64,000 bases of DNA from Geodermatophilaceae bacterium URHA0031 (GTDB lineage: Bacteria > Actinomycetota > Actinomycetes > Mycobacteriales > Geodermatophilaceae). How positions within the stretch are numbered: the first letter of the stretch is position 1; each line of letters starts with the position of its first letter. Under the pieces are notes generated by a model. It ran no database searches. It had not been told where the DNA came from and saw only the letters and a list, made by a program, of their open reading frames with translations. The DNA lies in the NCBI GenBank assembly GCA_000620205.1, contig JHVP01000002.1, positions 62,001 to 126,000 of the forward strand, given 5' to 3'. This document shows, in pieces, positions 1 through 8,707 of the stretch. Made by a program: the position numbers and the translations under genes.

Positions 1-31
1 CCTCGAGGGCGGCCCGGCTCGAGGCGTGCAT
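1..31 (-). CDS. atpH: ATP synthase delta subunit, first codons only (runs off left edge)
   Basis: Only the first ten codons are inside the window. An ATG shares one base with the atpF stop (TGATG), and the reading frame MHASSRAALE stays open to the edge. In actinobacterial atp operons the delta subunit gene directly follows atpF, and delta proteins often begin with a similar Ser/Arg/Ala-rich stretch. The product would belong to the F1 peripheral stalk. The identity rests on position, the tight overlap and this short N-terminus, so it is likely but not provable here. Confidence 0.6.
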   Translation of the reverse strand, partial: MHASSRAALE

Positions 32-624
32 CAGCGCGCGTCCTGGGGGACGTAGACCGAGCTGCCGCCGCGGCCGTCGCTGCTGGTGGCGGTCATCCCG
101 TCGAGGTCGTCGAGGAAGCGGTCCACCGTGCCGCTGCGACGGGCGTCGTCCGCCAGGGACTCGCCGACCACCCGGCCGGCCAGGTCGACGGCCAGGGTCC
201 CGATCTGCCCGCGCAGCTCGTTGACCACCTGCTGGCGGGACGAGGCGAGCTGCTCCTCGCCGCGGGCGAGGATGCGGGCCGACTCCTCCTGCGCCTGGGC
301 GCGGAGCTCCTCGATGATCTGCTGCCCCTCGGCGCGCGCGGCGTCGCGGATCTGCGCCGCCTCCGTGCGCGCCTCGGCGAGCTGGGCGCGGTACTGCTCC
401 AGCGCCGCCTTGGCCTCGGCCTGCATGGCCTCGGCACGCTCGATGCCGCCCTCGATCGCGTCACGACGTGCGACGAAGGCCTTCTCGAACTGCGGGGCGA
501 CGAACTTGAACATCACGAACAGCACGATCGCGAACGCGATCAGGCCGATGATGATCTCGCCCAAGGGCGGGAGGAGCGGGTTGTGCTCTTCCTCAGCTGC
601 CCAGATCAGCATGGTGTCCACCAT
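31..624 (-). CDS. atpF: F0F1 ATP synthase subunit b
   Basis: A 197-residue peripheral-stalk subunit linking the F0 membrane sector to F1. A single hydrophobic helix (about residues 23-45, IIIGLIAFAIVLFVMFKFV) is followed by a long charged coiled coil rich in Ala, Glu, Arg and Gln (about residues 50-150), the standard b-subunit layout. It lies between atpE and atpH. The start is uncertain: an internal ATG at base 612 (MLIWAAEEE) follows a GGTGG stretch and may be the real one. The C-terminal 30 residues are Gly/Ser/Asp-rich and look disordered. Confidence 0.95.
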   Translation of the reverse strand: MVDTMLIWAAEEEHNPLLPPLGEIIIGLIAFAIVLFVMFKFVAPQFEKAFVARRDAIEGGIERAEAMQAEAKAALEQYRAQLAEARTEAAQIRDAARAEGQQIIEELRAQAQEESARILARGEEQLASSRQQVVNELRGQIGTLAVDLAGRVVGESLADDARRSGTVDRFLDDLDGMTATSSDGRGGSSVYVPQDAR

Positions 625-658
625 CCAGGTGTCGGGATCCGCGCTCGGGAGGGCGGGA

Positions 659-886
659 TCAGGTGCCGAAGACGAAGGGGACGACGAAGCCGATCAGCGC
701 CAGCGCCTCGGAGAGCGCGAACCCGAGGAACGCGTAGGTCCGGGTCAGGCCGGCCGACTCGGGCTGCCGGGCGGTGGCCTGGATGTAGGCCGCCCACACG
801 ATGCCGACACCGATGCCGGGGCCGATCGCGGCGAGGCCGTAACCGACCGAGCCGATGCTGCCGGTCAGTTCTGCCAGAACGTCCAT
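659..886 (-). CDS. atpE: F0F1 ATP synthase subunit c
   Basis: A 75-residue proteolipid that forms the proton-driven c-ring. It has two membrane helices joined by a polar loop (ARQPE, residues 39-43). The first helix carries the glycine-rich packing motif (GPGIGVG, residues 22-28). The proton-carrying acid is Glu60 in GFALSEALAL. An AGGAGG ribosome-binding site lies 11 bases before the ATG. It sits between atpB and atpF in the standard operon order. Confidence 0.97.
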   Translation of the reverse strand: MDVLAELTGSIGSVGYGLAAIGPGIGVGIVWAAYIQATARQPESAGLTRTYAFLGFALSEALALIGFVVPFVFGT

Positions 887-977
887 TGCGGGGTGTTCCT
901 CCTGTGTCGGTCGCCCGGATCGTTCCGGGCGGCTGGCGGGGTGGTGCGGGGTGGTGCGGTTCAGGTGGCCGTGCGGC

Positions 978-1796
978 TCAGTGCTCGGCCTCGATGGACC
1001 CGTTGAGGTAGGTGCCCATCAGGACGGTGAAGACGTAGGCCTGCAGGAAGATGACCAGCAGCTCGAAGAAGGTCATCACGATCGCCATCAGCGCCGAGAC
1101 CGGCCCGAAGATGACCGAGTAGTTGCCGACCTGGAAGAGGTAGACCGCGCCCAGGGAGAACACCACCAGCAGCATGTGGCCGGCGAACATGTTGGCGAAG
1201 AGCCGGACGGCCAGGGTGAACGGCCGGACGACGAAGTTCTGCAGGATCTCGATCGGCGTCACCAGGATGTACATCGGCTTGGGCACGCCCGGCAGGAACA
1301 GGATGTCCTTGAAGTAGCGGCCGACGCCCTGCTCCCGGATGCCGATGTAGATGTAGAGCACCCAGCAGATCGCGGCGAGCACCAGCGGGAACGCGAACTT
1401 GCTCATCGGCGAGATCTGGGCGAACGGGATGATCGCCATCAGGTTGTTCGCCAGGATGAAGAAGAACAGCGAGGCGAGGAACGGCGCGAAGGGCAGACCC
1501 CGGGGACCGACCACGTCGCGGGCGATGCCGTCCCGGACCAGGGAGTAGCCGGTCTCGCCGACGAACTGGAGCTTGCTCGGGACGATCTTGGCGTTCCGGG
1601 AGGCGAGGTAGAGGAAGACGACGAGCGCCAGGGTCGCTATCCAGAGGATCAGCGTGATCCGGGTGATCTCGAAGTCGACCCCGAGCACCGAGAAGCTGGC
1701 GATCGTCTCGGGGTAGAACTCGCCGAGGCCCGGGGCTTCGAAGCCTTCCCCGTTGGCGGCGAGCACGTCGCCGAGCGCGAGGGCGCTGGAGGTCAC
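978..1796 (-). CDS. atpB: F0F1 ATP synthase subunit a
   Basis: The 272-residue proton-channel subunit, multi-spanning. The GTG at 1794-1796 was chosen because it overlaps the upstream stop as GTGA and gives VTSSALALGD as N-terminus; a longer frame would only read through the upstream gene out of phase. The penultimate-helix motif carrying the essential arginine is visible (FTLAVRLFANMFAGHMLL), as is the C-terminal helix (LLVIFLQAYVFTVLMGTYL). Translation is probably coupled to the AtpZ-like gene before it. Confidence 0.96.
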   Translation of the reverse strand: MTSSALALGDVLAANGEGFEAPGLGEFYPETIASFSVLGVDFEITRITLILWIATLALVVFLYLASRNAKIVPSKLQFVGETGYSLVRDGIARDVVGPRGLPFAPFLASLFFFILANNLMAIIPFAQISPMSKFAFPLVLAAICWVLYIYIGIREQGVGRYFKDILFLPGVPKPMYILVTPIEILQNFVVRPFTLAVRLFANMFAGHMLLVVFSLGAVYLFQVGNYSVIFGPVSALMAIVMTFFELLVIFLQAYVFTVLMGTYLNGSIEAEH

Positions 1797-2137
1797 CGTT
1801 GTCCCTTCTGCGTCCTGGTCGTCACTGTCCCGGGCCGGCTCCGTCGTCCGCCCGGGGTCTTCGTCGTCTGCCGGCCCGGGAGCGGGTCGGCGGCGCCGTA
1901 CCTCTTGACCACCAGGTAGATGGCCACTGCCATGCCGAAGATGATGCCGACCGGGAAGAACACCGTGATGTCCCACCAGCGGTCGAGCAACCACCCGGCC
2001 CCGCCCCACACGGCCATGCCGGAGATCATCGTCCCGGTGACCGCCCAGCCGGTGTCGGCCCCACTGCCGCGGGGCTGACGAGCTGGACTCGCAGGTCGTG
2101 GTCGGGCGCCCCCACGGGTGGGACTGTCCTCGGCCAT
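1793..2137 (-). CDS. AtpZ-like small membrane protein of the atp operon
   Basis: A 114-residue protein with an Arg/Pro-rich N-terminus and two hydrophobic helices (about residues 33-52 and 58-78) around a GGAGWLLDRWW turn. This resembles the AtpZ family (F0F1 ATPase-associated, PF09527 type), which sits before atpB and has been linked to ATP synthase assembly or Mg/Ca transport. The stop overlaps the atpB GTG. A TAGGGT hexamer ends 8 bases before the ATG, suggesting a leaderless transcript from here. Confidence is high for an accessory atp gene, moderate for the family name. Confidence 0.75.
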   Translation of the reverse strand: MAEDSPTRGGARPRPASPARQPRGSGADTGWAVTGTMISGMAVWGGAGWLLDRWWDITVFFPVGIIFGMAVAIYLVVKRYGAADPLPGRQTTKTPGGRRSRPGTVTTRTQKGQR

Positions 2138-2145
2138 CGGTTCGG

Positions 2146-2151
2146 ACCCTA
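2146..2151 (-). promoter_or_regulatory. Candidate -10 hexamer for the atp genes
   Basis: The sequence TAGGGT fits the actinobacterial TANNNT pattern and ends 8 bases upstream of the ATG at 2137, so transcription would start at or next to the start codon. No clear -35 was found. It would give the atp genes a promoter of their own inside the long minus-strand block. Confidence 0.35.
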
Positions 2152-2198
2152 TCAGCCGCGTGTCCGGCGGATTTCCGGCACTTCCGCTCCCCGGGCTG

Positions 2199-2660
2199 TC
2201 AGTCCGCTGTGCCGTGGCCAGGAGGGGACGGAGGGGGGACGTAGTACAGCTGGCGGGTCCACACCCAGCGGAGCTGGACCGCGCTCCACAGCAGGGCCCC
2301 GGCGATGACCGCCCAGGCGAGCGCGCGGCGGTCCAGCCAGCCGTCCTCCGGGAGGGCGTTGAGCAGGGCGAACAGCAGCAGCGCCTTGACCCCGAAGGTG
2401 CCCAGCGCCGCGGGCAGGGTGTAGGTGTCGTCGATCTTCCCGGCCCAGGCGATCACCAACCCGGAGACGCAGAAGAAGGCCGTGACCACGGCGGCGCCGA
2501 CCAGCACCCCGACCGCCTCCGGCCACCCGGCGAGCAGCCCGGTGAGCGGCACCGCGACCGCGGTGACCACGAGCGCGACCAGGGCGCCCACCCGGAGGAA
2601 CGACAGGTCCCACGGCGCCTGGCTGCGCGGCCCGGTGCGTTCGGCGAACAGCCCGCTCAC
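2199..2660 (-). CDS. AtpI-like four-helix membrane protein
   Basis: A 153-residue membrane protein with four predicted helices (about residues 24-44, 48-72, 84-102, 113-130) and a short C-terminal tail with a Pro-rich end. Position (between wecA and the AtpZ-like gene) and size match the AtpI-type protein encoded at this spot in actinobacterial atp loci, such as Rv1303 in M. tuberculosis. The GTG start overlaps the wecA stop as GTGA, so translation is likely coupled. Assignment is by topology and synteny; there is no diagnostic motif. Confidence 0.65.
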   Translation of the reverse strand: MSGLFAERTGPRSQAPWDLSFLRVGALVALVVTAVAVPLTGLLAGWPEAVGVLVGAAVVTAFFCVSGLVIAWAGKIDDTYTLPAALGTFGVKALLLFALLNALPEDGWLDRRALAWAVIAGALLWSAVQLRWVWTRQLYYVPPPSPPGHGTAD

Positions 2661-3973
2661 CGCCGCACCCCCGCGGTCCGGCCCGTGGCGATCGGACCCG
2701 CGACCGGACCCGCGACCGGACCCGCGACCGGACCCGGCACCGGGCCAGGGCCCGGGGCCGGGGGTGCCGCCGCGGGCGGTACTGCCGGACCGCGGGACGT
2801 CCGGCTGGCCGGGTGCGCGGCCCGGCTGCGCTCCTTGAGGGCAGCCAGCTCGGCCTCCCGTGCGGCGATCGCCGCCCGGCGGGCCCGCGGGCTGAGCACG
2901 ACCACGACCCCCACGACGAGCAGGGCACCGATGATGACGAGCACCTCGACGGTCCCCCCGGTGATGGACAGCGCGACGGCGCCGAAGCTGAGCAGGGCGG
3001 CCCAGAAGTACATGATCAGCACCGCCCGGCGGTGCGAGTGCCCGATCGAGAGCAGCCGGTGGTGCAGGTGCAGCTTGTCCGGGCTGAACGGCGACTGACC
3101 GCGCCGGGTCCGCCGGATGACGGCCATGACCAGGTCGATGAACGGGATGAAGAGGACGGCGAAGGGCACCAGCAGCGGCAGGGTCAGCGGCAGCAGGTTC
3201 GCCGCCGACCCGAGCGTCTGGGAGTCCGTCTGCCCGGTCGCGGAGACAGCGGCGGCCGAGAGCATCAGCCCCACCAGCATCGAGCCGGAGTCGCCCATGA
3301 AGATCCGGGCCGGGCTGAAGTTGTGCGGCAGGAAACCCAGGCACGCGCCGGCGAGCACCGCGGTGATCAGCGCGGGGGCGCTCGCGACGTCGTCGTAGCC
3401 GACCAGCCCCAGGTGGTAGCTGTAGGCGAAGAAGGCCAGTGCGGCGATCGCCGAGACCCCCGCGGCCAGGCCGTCGAGGCCGTCGATGAAGTTCAGCGCG
3501 TTGACGGTGAACACGGTGAGCAGGATCGTGGCCGGCACGCCGACGTCCGGGCCGAGCGACAGGGTGCCGATGTCGGCGAACGGCAGGAACAGGAACGCCA
3601 GCTGGACGCCGAGCAGCACCATCACCCCGGCCGCGGCGATCTGGCCGGTCAGCTTGGTCAGCGCGTCCAGGCCGAACCGGTCGTCGAGCACGCCGAGCAG
3701 GCAGATCAGCCCACCGGCGGCCAGGACGGCGACCGTCTGCGTGCTGAACTCGAAGCTGCGCTGCAGCGAGGGCAGCTGCGAGGCGACCAGCACCCCGGCC
3801 GCGACGCCGAGGTACATCGCCACTCCCCCACCGCGCGGGGTGGGGATGACGTGCACGTCGCGGTCGCGGACCTCGGCCATCACCCGGAACCGGACCGCCG
3901 CCACCCGGACGACCGGCGTGGCCAGGAAGGTGACCAGCGCCGCAGCGAGGAGGACGACGGCGTACTCGCGCAT
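2657..3973 (-). CDS. wecA: Undecaprenyl-phosphate GlcNAc-1-phosphate transferase
   Basis: A 438-residue polytopic enzyme of the MraY/WecA family, which loads a sugar-1-phosphate onto undecaprenyl phosphate to start cell-envelope polymers. Family motifs are present: TPRGGG near residue 46, the Asp-rich LGVLDDRFGLD, the catalytic NFIDGLDGLAAG and the cytoplasmic HLHHRLLSIGHSHRR loop. The ATG at 3971-3973 lies 4 bases after the glyA stop. Odd feature: about 70 C-terminal residues form a Pro/Gly/Ala tail with GPVA tandem repeats, beyond the usual membrane domain. Confidence 0.9.
   Translation of the reverse strand: MREYAVVLLAAALVTFLATPVVRVAAVRFRVMAEVRDRDVHVIPTPRGGGVAMYLGVAAGVLVASQLPSLQRSFEFSTQTVAVLAAGGLICLLGVLDDRFGLDALTKLTGQIAAAGVMVLLGVQLAFLFLPFADIGTLSLGPDVGVPATILLTVFTVNALNFIDGLDGLAAGVSAIAALAFFAYSYHLGLVGYDDVASAPALITAVLAGACLGFLPHNFSPARIFMGDSGSMLVGLMLSAAAVSATGQTDSQTLGSAANLLPLTLPLLVPFAVLFIPFIDLVMAVIRRTRRGQSPFSPDKLHLHHRLLSIGHSHRRAVLIMYFWAALLSFGAVALSITGGTVEVLVIIGALLVVGVVVVLSPRARRAAIAAREAELAALKERSRAAHPASRTSRGPAVPPAAAPPAPGPGPVPGPVAGPVAGPVAGPIATGRTAGVRR
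2701..2736. repeat. Three exact 12-nt tandem repeats in the wecA tail
   Basis: The unit CGACCGGACCCG occurs three times head to tail, with a near-copy just before it. It encodes the GPVA repeats of the WecA C-terminal tail. As the unit is a multiple of three, gain or loss of units would change tail length without breaking the frame. Confidence 0.85.
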
Positions 3974-3977
3974 GGGG

Positions 3978-5285
3978 TCAGACGGTCCGGGCGGGCTCGG
4001 GGTACGCCGGATGGGCGGCCACCAGCTCGCGGACACCGGCGGCGACCTCCGCGGTGCGGGTGCCGTCGGCGTCCCGGATCGCGGTGCCGATCAGCGAGGC
4101 GATCGCCTTCATGTCGCTCTCGGCCATCCCCTGCGTGGTGACCGACGGGCTGCCGACCCGGATGCCGGAGGCGACCGACGCCGGTTGCGGGTCGAACGGG
4201 ATCGCGTTCTTGTTCAGCACGATCCCGGCGGCGTCGCAGCGGGCCTCGGCCACCTTGCCGGTGACCAGCTCACCGGCGGTGTCGGTGACCTCGCGCAGGT
4301 CGAGCAGCGCCAGGTGGGTGTCCGTGCCACCGGCGACCGGGCGCAGCCCCTCGGCGGCGAGGCCCTCGGTGAGCGCCTGGGCGTTGGCGACGACCTGCCG
4401 GGCGTAGACCTGGTACTCCGGCTGCAGGCACTCCTTGAGGTTCACCGCCTTGGCCGCGATGGCGTGCATCAGCGGGCCGCCCTGCATCATCGGGAACGCG
4501 GACTTGTCGATGGCCTTGGCGTGCTCGGCGCGGCAGACGATCGCGCCGCCGCGGGGGCCGCGCAGCACCTTGTGGGTGGTGAAGGTGACGACGTCGGCGT
4601 AGGGCACCGGGGAGGGGATGGCCTTGCCGGCGACCAGCCCGATGAAGTGCGCGGCGTCGACCATGAAGATCGCGCCGACCTCGTCGGCGATCTCCCGGAA
4701 CGCGGCGAAGTCGATCAGCCGCGGGATCGCCGAGCCGCCGGCCACGATGAGCTTGGGCCGGTGCTCGCGGGCCAGGTCGCGCACCTGGTCGTAGTCGATG
4801 TGCTCGGTCGCCGGGTCGACGCCGTACTGCACCGCGTTGAACCACTTGCCGGAGAACGAGACCTTCGTGCCGTGGGTCAGGTGCCCGCCGTGCGGCAGCG
4901 CCATGCCCATGAGGATGTCGCCCGGCTGCAGGAAGGCGCCGTAGGCAGCCAGGTTCGCGCTCGCCCCCGAGTGCGGCTGCAGGTTCGCGTGCTCGGCCCC
5001 GAACAGCTCCTTGGCCCGGGCGATGCCGAGGGACTCCGCGCGGTCGACGACCTCGCAGCCACCGTAGTAGCGGTGGCCGGGGTAGCCCTCGGCGTACTTG
5101 TTCGACAGCGTGCTGCCCAGCGCGGCGAGCACCGCTGGGCTGGTGAAGTTCTCGCTCGCGATCAGCTGCAGGCCGCTGCGGAGCCGGTCGAGCTCGTCCA
5201 CGACGACACCGGAGATCTCCGGGTCGAACGCCGCGAGGGCGTCGAAGTCGGGCCCCCAGAACGGGGTGGTGGCGGGGGTGCTCAT
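3978..5285 (-). CDS. glyA: Serine hydroxymethyltransferase
   Basis: A 435-residue PLP enzyme that converts serine plus tetrahydrofolate into glycine plus methylene-THF. Recognisable stretches are [31 protein letters not shown] and the PLP-lysine motif [12 protein letters not shown] with Lys239. The ATG at 5283-5285 has AGGAG ten bases upstream. In M. tuberculosis glyA is elsewhere, so its place between the tsaC-like gene and wecA is a lineage-specific insertion into an otherwise conserved order. A 331-nt intergenic region upstream may hold its own promoter. Confidence 0.96.
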   Translation of the reverse strand: MSTPATTPFWGPDFDALAAFDPEISGVVVDELDRLRSGLQLIASENFTSPAVLAALGSTLSNKYAEGYPGHRYYGGCEVVDRAESLGIARAKELFGAEHANLQPHSGASANLAAYGAFLQPGDILMGMALPHGGHLTHGTKVSFSGKWFNAVQYGVDPATEHIDYDQVRDLAREHRPKLIVAGGSAIPRLIDFAAFREIADEVGAIFMVDAAHFIGLVAGKAIPSPVPYADVVTFTTHKVLRGPRGGAIVCRAEHAKAIDKSAFPMMQGGPLMHAIAAKAVNLKECLQPEYQVYARQVVANAQALTEGLAAEGLRPVAGGTDTHLALLDLREVTDTAGELVTGKVAEARCDAAGIVLNKNAIPFDPQPASVASGIRVGSPSVTTQGMAESDMKAIASLIGTAIRDADGTRTAEVAAGVRELVAAHPAYPEPARTV

Positions 5286-5616
5286 CGGAGGTGCACTCCT
5301 GCGGCTCGGTGCGGGTACCCGCGCGCGCCGGGACTGGACGGGTGCGCGGCTGTCGCACCACGGTATCGCTCTGCCATCGCGGTCCTCCGGACCGCAGCGC
5401 GGCCAATTGCCGTTCCCCTGTGACGTTGAGCCGTTGGGTGCGATGCCGGCGGGACCCTGCGGGCCCGCGCCGACCTCGCACAGCGGTGCCCTGCACCGCG
5501 GGTCCGTACCCGTTCCCGGTTCTGGCGCTTCGCCGCGCCGACCTCGCACAGCGGTGCTGCGCACCGCGGGTCCGTACCCGTTCCCCAGCCCGTGGCGGCC
5601 GCTCGGGTCCTCCGCG
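5286..5616. other. 331-nt intergenic region upstream of glyA
   Basis: No coding frame looks real here. It holds a 7-bp hairpin (GCGGTCC-TCC-GGACCGC, 5379-5395) and two 51-nt direct repeats, listed separately. As the glyA leader it was checked by eye for glycine or tetrahydrofolate riboswitch features and none was recognised. Promoter hexamers could not be assigned with confidence. Confidence 0.6.
5467..5585. repeat. Two near-identical 51-nt direct repeats
   Basis: Copies at 5467-5517 and 5535-5585 begin GCGCCGACCTCGCACAGCGG and end CCGTACCCGTTCCC. They differ at only a few positions in the middle and repeat with a 68-nt period. They fill the space between the glyA promoter side and the end of the tsaC-like gene. 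Function unknown; possibly a local duplication or tandem protein-binding sites. Confidence 0.85.
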
Positions 5617-6258
5617 TCAGTCCGTGATGTCGGGGACGACCTCGCGGAGGCGGTCGAGGTCGATCGCGCCGAGGCGGAGCACCCGGGGGGTGGGGGCGGT
5701 GCAGTCGACGATGGTGCTGGCCGCCGAGCCGGTGCGGGAGCCGCCGTCCAGGACGACCGCGGCGTGCTCGCCGAGCTGGTACTGCGCCTCGGCGGCGGAG
5801 GAGGCGGCCGGGCGGCCGGAGCGGTTGGCGCTGGAGACGGCGAGCGGTCCGGTGCGGCGCAGCAGGTCCCGGGCGACGTCGTCGTCGGGCAGCCGGACGG
5901 CGACCGTGCCCTCCGCCTCCCCCAGGTCCCAGGCCAGCGACGGCGCGTGCTCCACCACCAGGGTCAGCCCGCCCGGCCAGAACGCCTCCGCGAGGTCGTG
6001 GGCGACCGGCGGGATCGTGGTCACCAGCCCGGCCAGCGTCGTGGCCTCCCCGATCAGCACCGGCACCGGCATGCTGCGGCCGCGGTTCTTCGCCCCCAGC
6101 AGCTTGGTGACCGCCGCCGGGGTGAACGCGTCGGCGGCGACCCCGTACACGGTGTCGGTGGGCAGGAGGACCAGCTCGCCACGGGACAGCGCGCCGGCCG
6201 CGGCGGTGAGGCCGGCCTCGCGCTGGTCGGGGTCGCTGCAGTCGAAGACGTCGGCCAC
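5617..6258 (-). CDS. tsaC: L-threonylcarbamoyladenylate synthase (Sua5/YwlC/TsaC)
   Basis: A 213-residue enzyme making threonylcarbamoyl-AMP for the t6A37 modification of ANN-decoding tRNAs. The YrdC fold is evident: [16 protein letters not shown] near residue 34, the [14 protein letters not shown] substrate loop, FWPGGLTLV, and [13 protein letters not shown]. The chosen GTG gives the N-terminus [16 protein letters not shown] typical of actinobacterial orthologues; a GTG six codons upstream is possible. It follows prmC by 85 bases, matching the conserved prfA-prmC-sua5 order. Confidence 0.92.
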   Translation of the reverse strand: MADVFDCSDPDQREAGLTAAAGALSRGELVLLPTDTVYGVAADAFTPAAVTKLLGAKNRGRSMPVPVLIGEATTLAGLVTTIPPVAHDLAEAFWPGGLTLVVEHAPSLAWDLGEAEGTVAVRLPDDDVARDLLRRTGPLAVSSANRSGRPAASSAAEAQYQLGEHAAVVLDGGSRTGSAASTIVDCTAPTPRVLRLGAIDLDRLREVVPDITD

Positions 6259-6343
6259 GGGTCCGGAGTCTCCCACTGCGCCCGCACGACCCTGCCGGAA
6301 GGAGAGCCGCGCCGTGCCGCGGCTCAGTCGTCGGTGAACCGGC

Positions 6344-7198
6344 TCAGCCTCGCCGGGCGGTCGTGTAGCGCGGCCGGCCGGCGAGGTCGGGGTTGTCCGC
6401 GACGTCGGTCCAGCCGCCCGCGCGACGGACCAGGGCCGGCAGCGCACCCCCCTGCTGGTCGGCGTGCTCGATGCCCAGCCAGCCGCCGGGTCGCACCAGC
6501 CGGGCAGCGGTGACCAGCAGCCCGCGGACGACGTCCAGGCCGTCCGGGCCGCCCCACAGCGCCAGCGGTGGGTCGTGGTCGGCCACCTCGCGCGGCAGCC
6601 GGGCGTCGTCGGGGACGTACGGCGGGTTGGAGACGACGACGTCGACCGCTCCGTCCAACTCGCGCAGCAGGCCCGGGTCGGTCATGTCCCCGGCGAGCAC
6701 CTGCACCGGGGTGTCGCCGGCCGCGGCCCGGGCGCCGGCGTTGAGCCGGGTCCACTCGATCGCCGCGGCATCCCGCTCCACGGCGACCACCCGTGCGCCC
6801 GGGTGCTCGTTCGCCACTGACAGCGCGATGGCGCCGGAGCCGGTGCCCAGGTCCACGACGGTCGGCGCGGGCAGGCCGGCGATCCGATCGAGCACCCAGC
6901 CGGCGATCTGCTCGGTCTCCGGGCGGGGCACGAAGACCCCGGGGCCGACGGCGAGCTCGACGTGCCGGAAGGCCGCGGTGCCGGTGAGGTGCTGCAGCGG
7001 CACCCGCGAGGCCCGCTGGTCCAGCAGCCCGGCGAACCGGTCGGCCACGTCGGCGGGCACCTGGTCCAGCGTCAGCAGCCGGCCCCGGGGCACTGCCAGC
7101 GCGTGCGCGAGCAGCAGTTCGGCGTCCACCCGTGGCGACTCGACCCCGGCGTCGGCGAGCCTGCGGGCGGCGTCGGTCAGCAGGCTGCGGGCGTTCAG
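6344..7198 (-). CDS. prmC: Release factor glutamine methyltransferase (apparent CTG start)
   Basis: A SAM-dependent methylase that modifies the GGQ glutamine of release factors. It has the N-terminal helical domain ([14 protein letters not shown]), the SAM motif [16 protein letters not shown] and the catalytic NPPY in [11 protein letters not shown]. It directly follows its substrate gene prfA. Oddity: no ATG, GTG or TTG exists in frame between the prfA overlap and codon 25. The best start is a CTG at 7196-7198 overlapping the prfA stop as CTGA, giving 284 residues. The first GTG (in RVDAE) would delete a conserved helix. Confidence 0.88.
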   Translation of the reverse strand: MNARSLLTDAARRLADAGVESPRVDAELLLAHALAVPRGRLLTLDQVPADVADRFAGLLDQRASRVPLQHLTGTAAFRHVELAVGPGVFVPRPETEQIAGWVLDRIAGLPAPTVVDLGTGSGAIALSVANEHPGARVVAVERDAAAIEWTRLNAGARAAAGDTPVQVLAGDMTDPGLLRELDGAVDVVVSNPPYVPDDARLPREVADHDPPLALWGGPDGLDVVRGLLVTAARLVRPGGWLGIEHADQQGGALPALVRRAGGWTDVADNPDLAGRPRYTTARRG

Positions 7199-8274
7199 GA
7201 GCCGGCCGCCAGCAGCTCGGCGGTGTGCGCTGCGGTCAGCGCGTCCAGCACCGGGTCCAGCTCGCCGTCCAGCACGGCGTCCAGGTTGTGCGCCTTGAAG
7301 CCGACCCGGTGGTCGGAGATCCGGTTCTCCGGGTAGTTGTAGGTACGCACCCGCTCGCTGCGGTCGACCGTCCGGACCTGGCTGCGCCGCTGGTCCGAGG
7401 CGGTCGCCGCGGCCTCCTCGCGGGCGGCCGCCAGCAACCGCGACCGGAGCACCCGCAGCGCGGACTCCCGGTTCTGCAGCTGGCTCTTCTCGTTCTGCGA
7501 GCTGACCACGATGCCGGTGGGCAGGTGGGTGATCCGGACGGCGGAGTCGGTGGTGTTCACGCTCTGCCCACCCGGCCCCGACGAGCGGAAGACGTCGATC
7601 CGCAGGTCGTTCGGGTCGACGCTGACGTCGACCTCCTCGGCCTCGGGCAGCACCAGCACGCCGGCGGCGGAGGTGTGGATCCGGCCCTGGGACTCGGTCA
7701 CCGGCACCCGCTGCACCCGGTGCACCCCGGCCTCGAACTTCAGCCGGGCGAAGATGCCCTCGTCGGTGCGGGACTTGATCGCCACCGCGACGTCCTTGTA
7801 CCCGCCCAGCTCGGCGTCGACGGCCTCGAGCACCTCGGTGGACCAGCCGCGGCGCTCGGCGTAGCGCAGGTACATCCGCAGCAGGTCCCCGGCGAACAGC
7901 GCGGACTCCGCACCGCCCTCCCCCGCCTTGATCTCGAGGATGACGTCCTTGTCGTCGTCGGGGTCCTTCGGGAGCAGCAGCTCGGTCAACCGGGCGGTCA
8001 GGTCGGTGACCGTGGCCTCCAGCTGCTCGGCCTCGCGGGCGAAGGAGGCGTCCTCGGTGGCGAACTCGCGGGCGGCGCCCAGGTCGTCGCGGGCGGCGTC
8101 CAGGGCACGGACGGTCTCCACCACGGGGGCGAGGGCGGCGTAGCGCCGTCCCAGCCGACGGGCGCGGCCGGCGTCGGCGTGCACCGCCGGGTCGGCCAGC
8201 TCGGCCTCCAGCTCGCGGTGCTCGGCGAGCAGGCCGGCGAGCCGGTCGCTGCCGGTCTCGGCGCTGCTGCTCAC
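7195..8274 (-). CDS. prfA: Peptide chain release factor 1
   Basis: A 359-residue factor that reads UAA and UAG and triggers peptide release. The catalytic GGQ is at residues 235-237 ([10 protein letters not shown]), preceded by the class I release-factor core ([30 protein letters not shown]). The GTG at 8272-8274 was preferred because GAGGAG ends about five bases before it; another GTG two codons upstream would abut that site. It precedes prmC with a 4-base overlap and follows rpmE, as in mycobacteria. Confidence 0.96.
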   Translation of the reverse strand: MSSSAETGSDRLAGLLAEHRELEAELADPAVHADAGRARRLGRRYAALAPVVETVRALDAARDDLGAAREFATEDASFAREAEQLEATVTDLTARLTELLLPKDPDDDKDVILEIKAGEGGAESALFAGDLLRMYLRYAERRGWSTEVLEAVDAELGGYKDVAVAIKSRTDEGIFARLKFEAGVHRVQRVPVTESQGRIHTSAAGVLVLPEAEEVDVSVDPNDLRIDVFRSSGPGGQSVNTTDSAVRITHLPTGIVVSSQNEKSQLQNRESALRVLRSRLLAAAREEAAATASDQRRSQVRTVDRSERVRTYNYPENRISDHRVGFKAHNLDAVLDGELDPVLDALTAAHTAELLAAGS

Positions 8275-8335
8275 GTGCACTCCTCGTGTACTTGATCGTG
8301 TACTTGATCGCGCGAAAGCGCGGGCCGGACATGAC

Positions 8336-8380
8336 GACGGCGCCCGCGCCGCCCCGGTGCAGGGCGGCGCGGGCGCCGTC
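8336..8380 (-). terminator. Strong hairpin terminator after rpmE
   Basis: A perfect 19-bp stem (arms 8336-8354 and 8362-8380, one arm GACGGCGCCCGCGCCGCCC) with a 7-nt loop starts 7 bases past the rpmE stop. There is no U-tract, as is common in high-GC actinobacteria. It would separate rho/rpmE transcription from prfA. Confidence 0.8.
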
Positions 8381-8387
8381 GGAGGTG

Positions 8388-8618
8388 CTACTTGTCGGCC
8401 GGGGCGCCGGCGTTGCGCTTGCCGAACCGCTTCTCGAAGCGGGCGACGCGGCCGCCGGTGTCCAGGATGCGCTGCTTGCCCGTGTAGAACGGGTGGCAGG
8501 CCGAGCAGGTCTCGACGGTCATCGTGCCGCCGGGCGCCGTGCTCTTGGTGGTGAACGTGTTGCCGCAACCGCACGTCACGGTGGTGACGTGGTAGTCCGG
8601 GTGGATGTCGGCCTTCAT
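8388..8618 (-). CDS. rpmE: 50S ribosomal protein L31 (zinc-binding form)
   Basis: A 76-residue ribosomal protein. Four zinc-ligand cysteines are present (Cys16, Cys18, Cys38, Cys41, in VTCGCGN and [14 protein letters not shown]), so this is the C+ form rather than the zinc-free paralogue made under zinc starvation. It lies between rho and prfA, the conserved actinobacterial position. An AGAGAGGG stretch precedes the ATG. A strong hairpin follows the stop. Confidence 0.97.
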   Translation of the reverse strand: MKADIHPDYHVTTVTCGCGNTFTTKSTAPGGTMTVETCSACHPFYTGKQRILDTGGRVARFEKRFGKRNAGAPADK

Positions 8619-8707
8619 GCCGGTACACCCTCTCTCTGGTCTCGGGGTCTGTGGTTCGCACGCCGCGCTGCGGGCAGCGGCGGGGGCTCGATCGCCCAGT
8701 GTACGGG

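Noticed and set aside
5286-5616. Riboswitch upstream of glyA; also checked the leaders of hom, thrC and cbs
   Set aside because: No conserved aptamer motif or leader peptide with repeated Thr, Gly or Met codons could be recognised.
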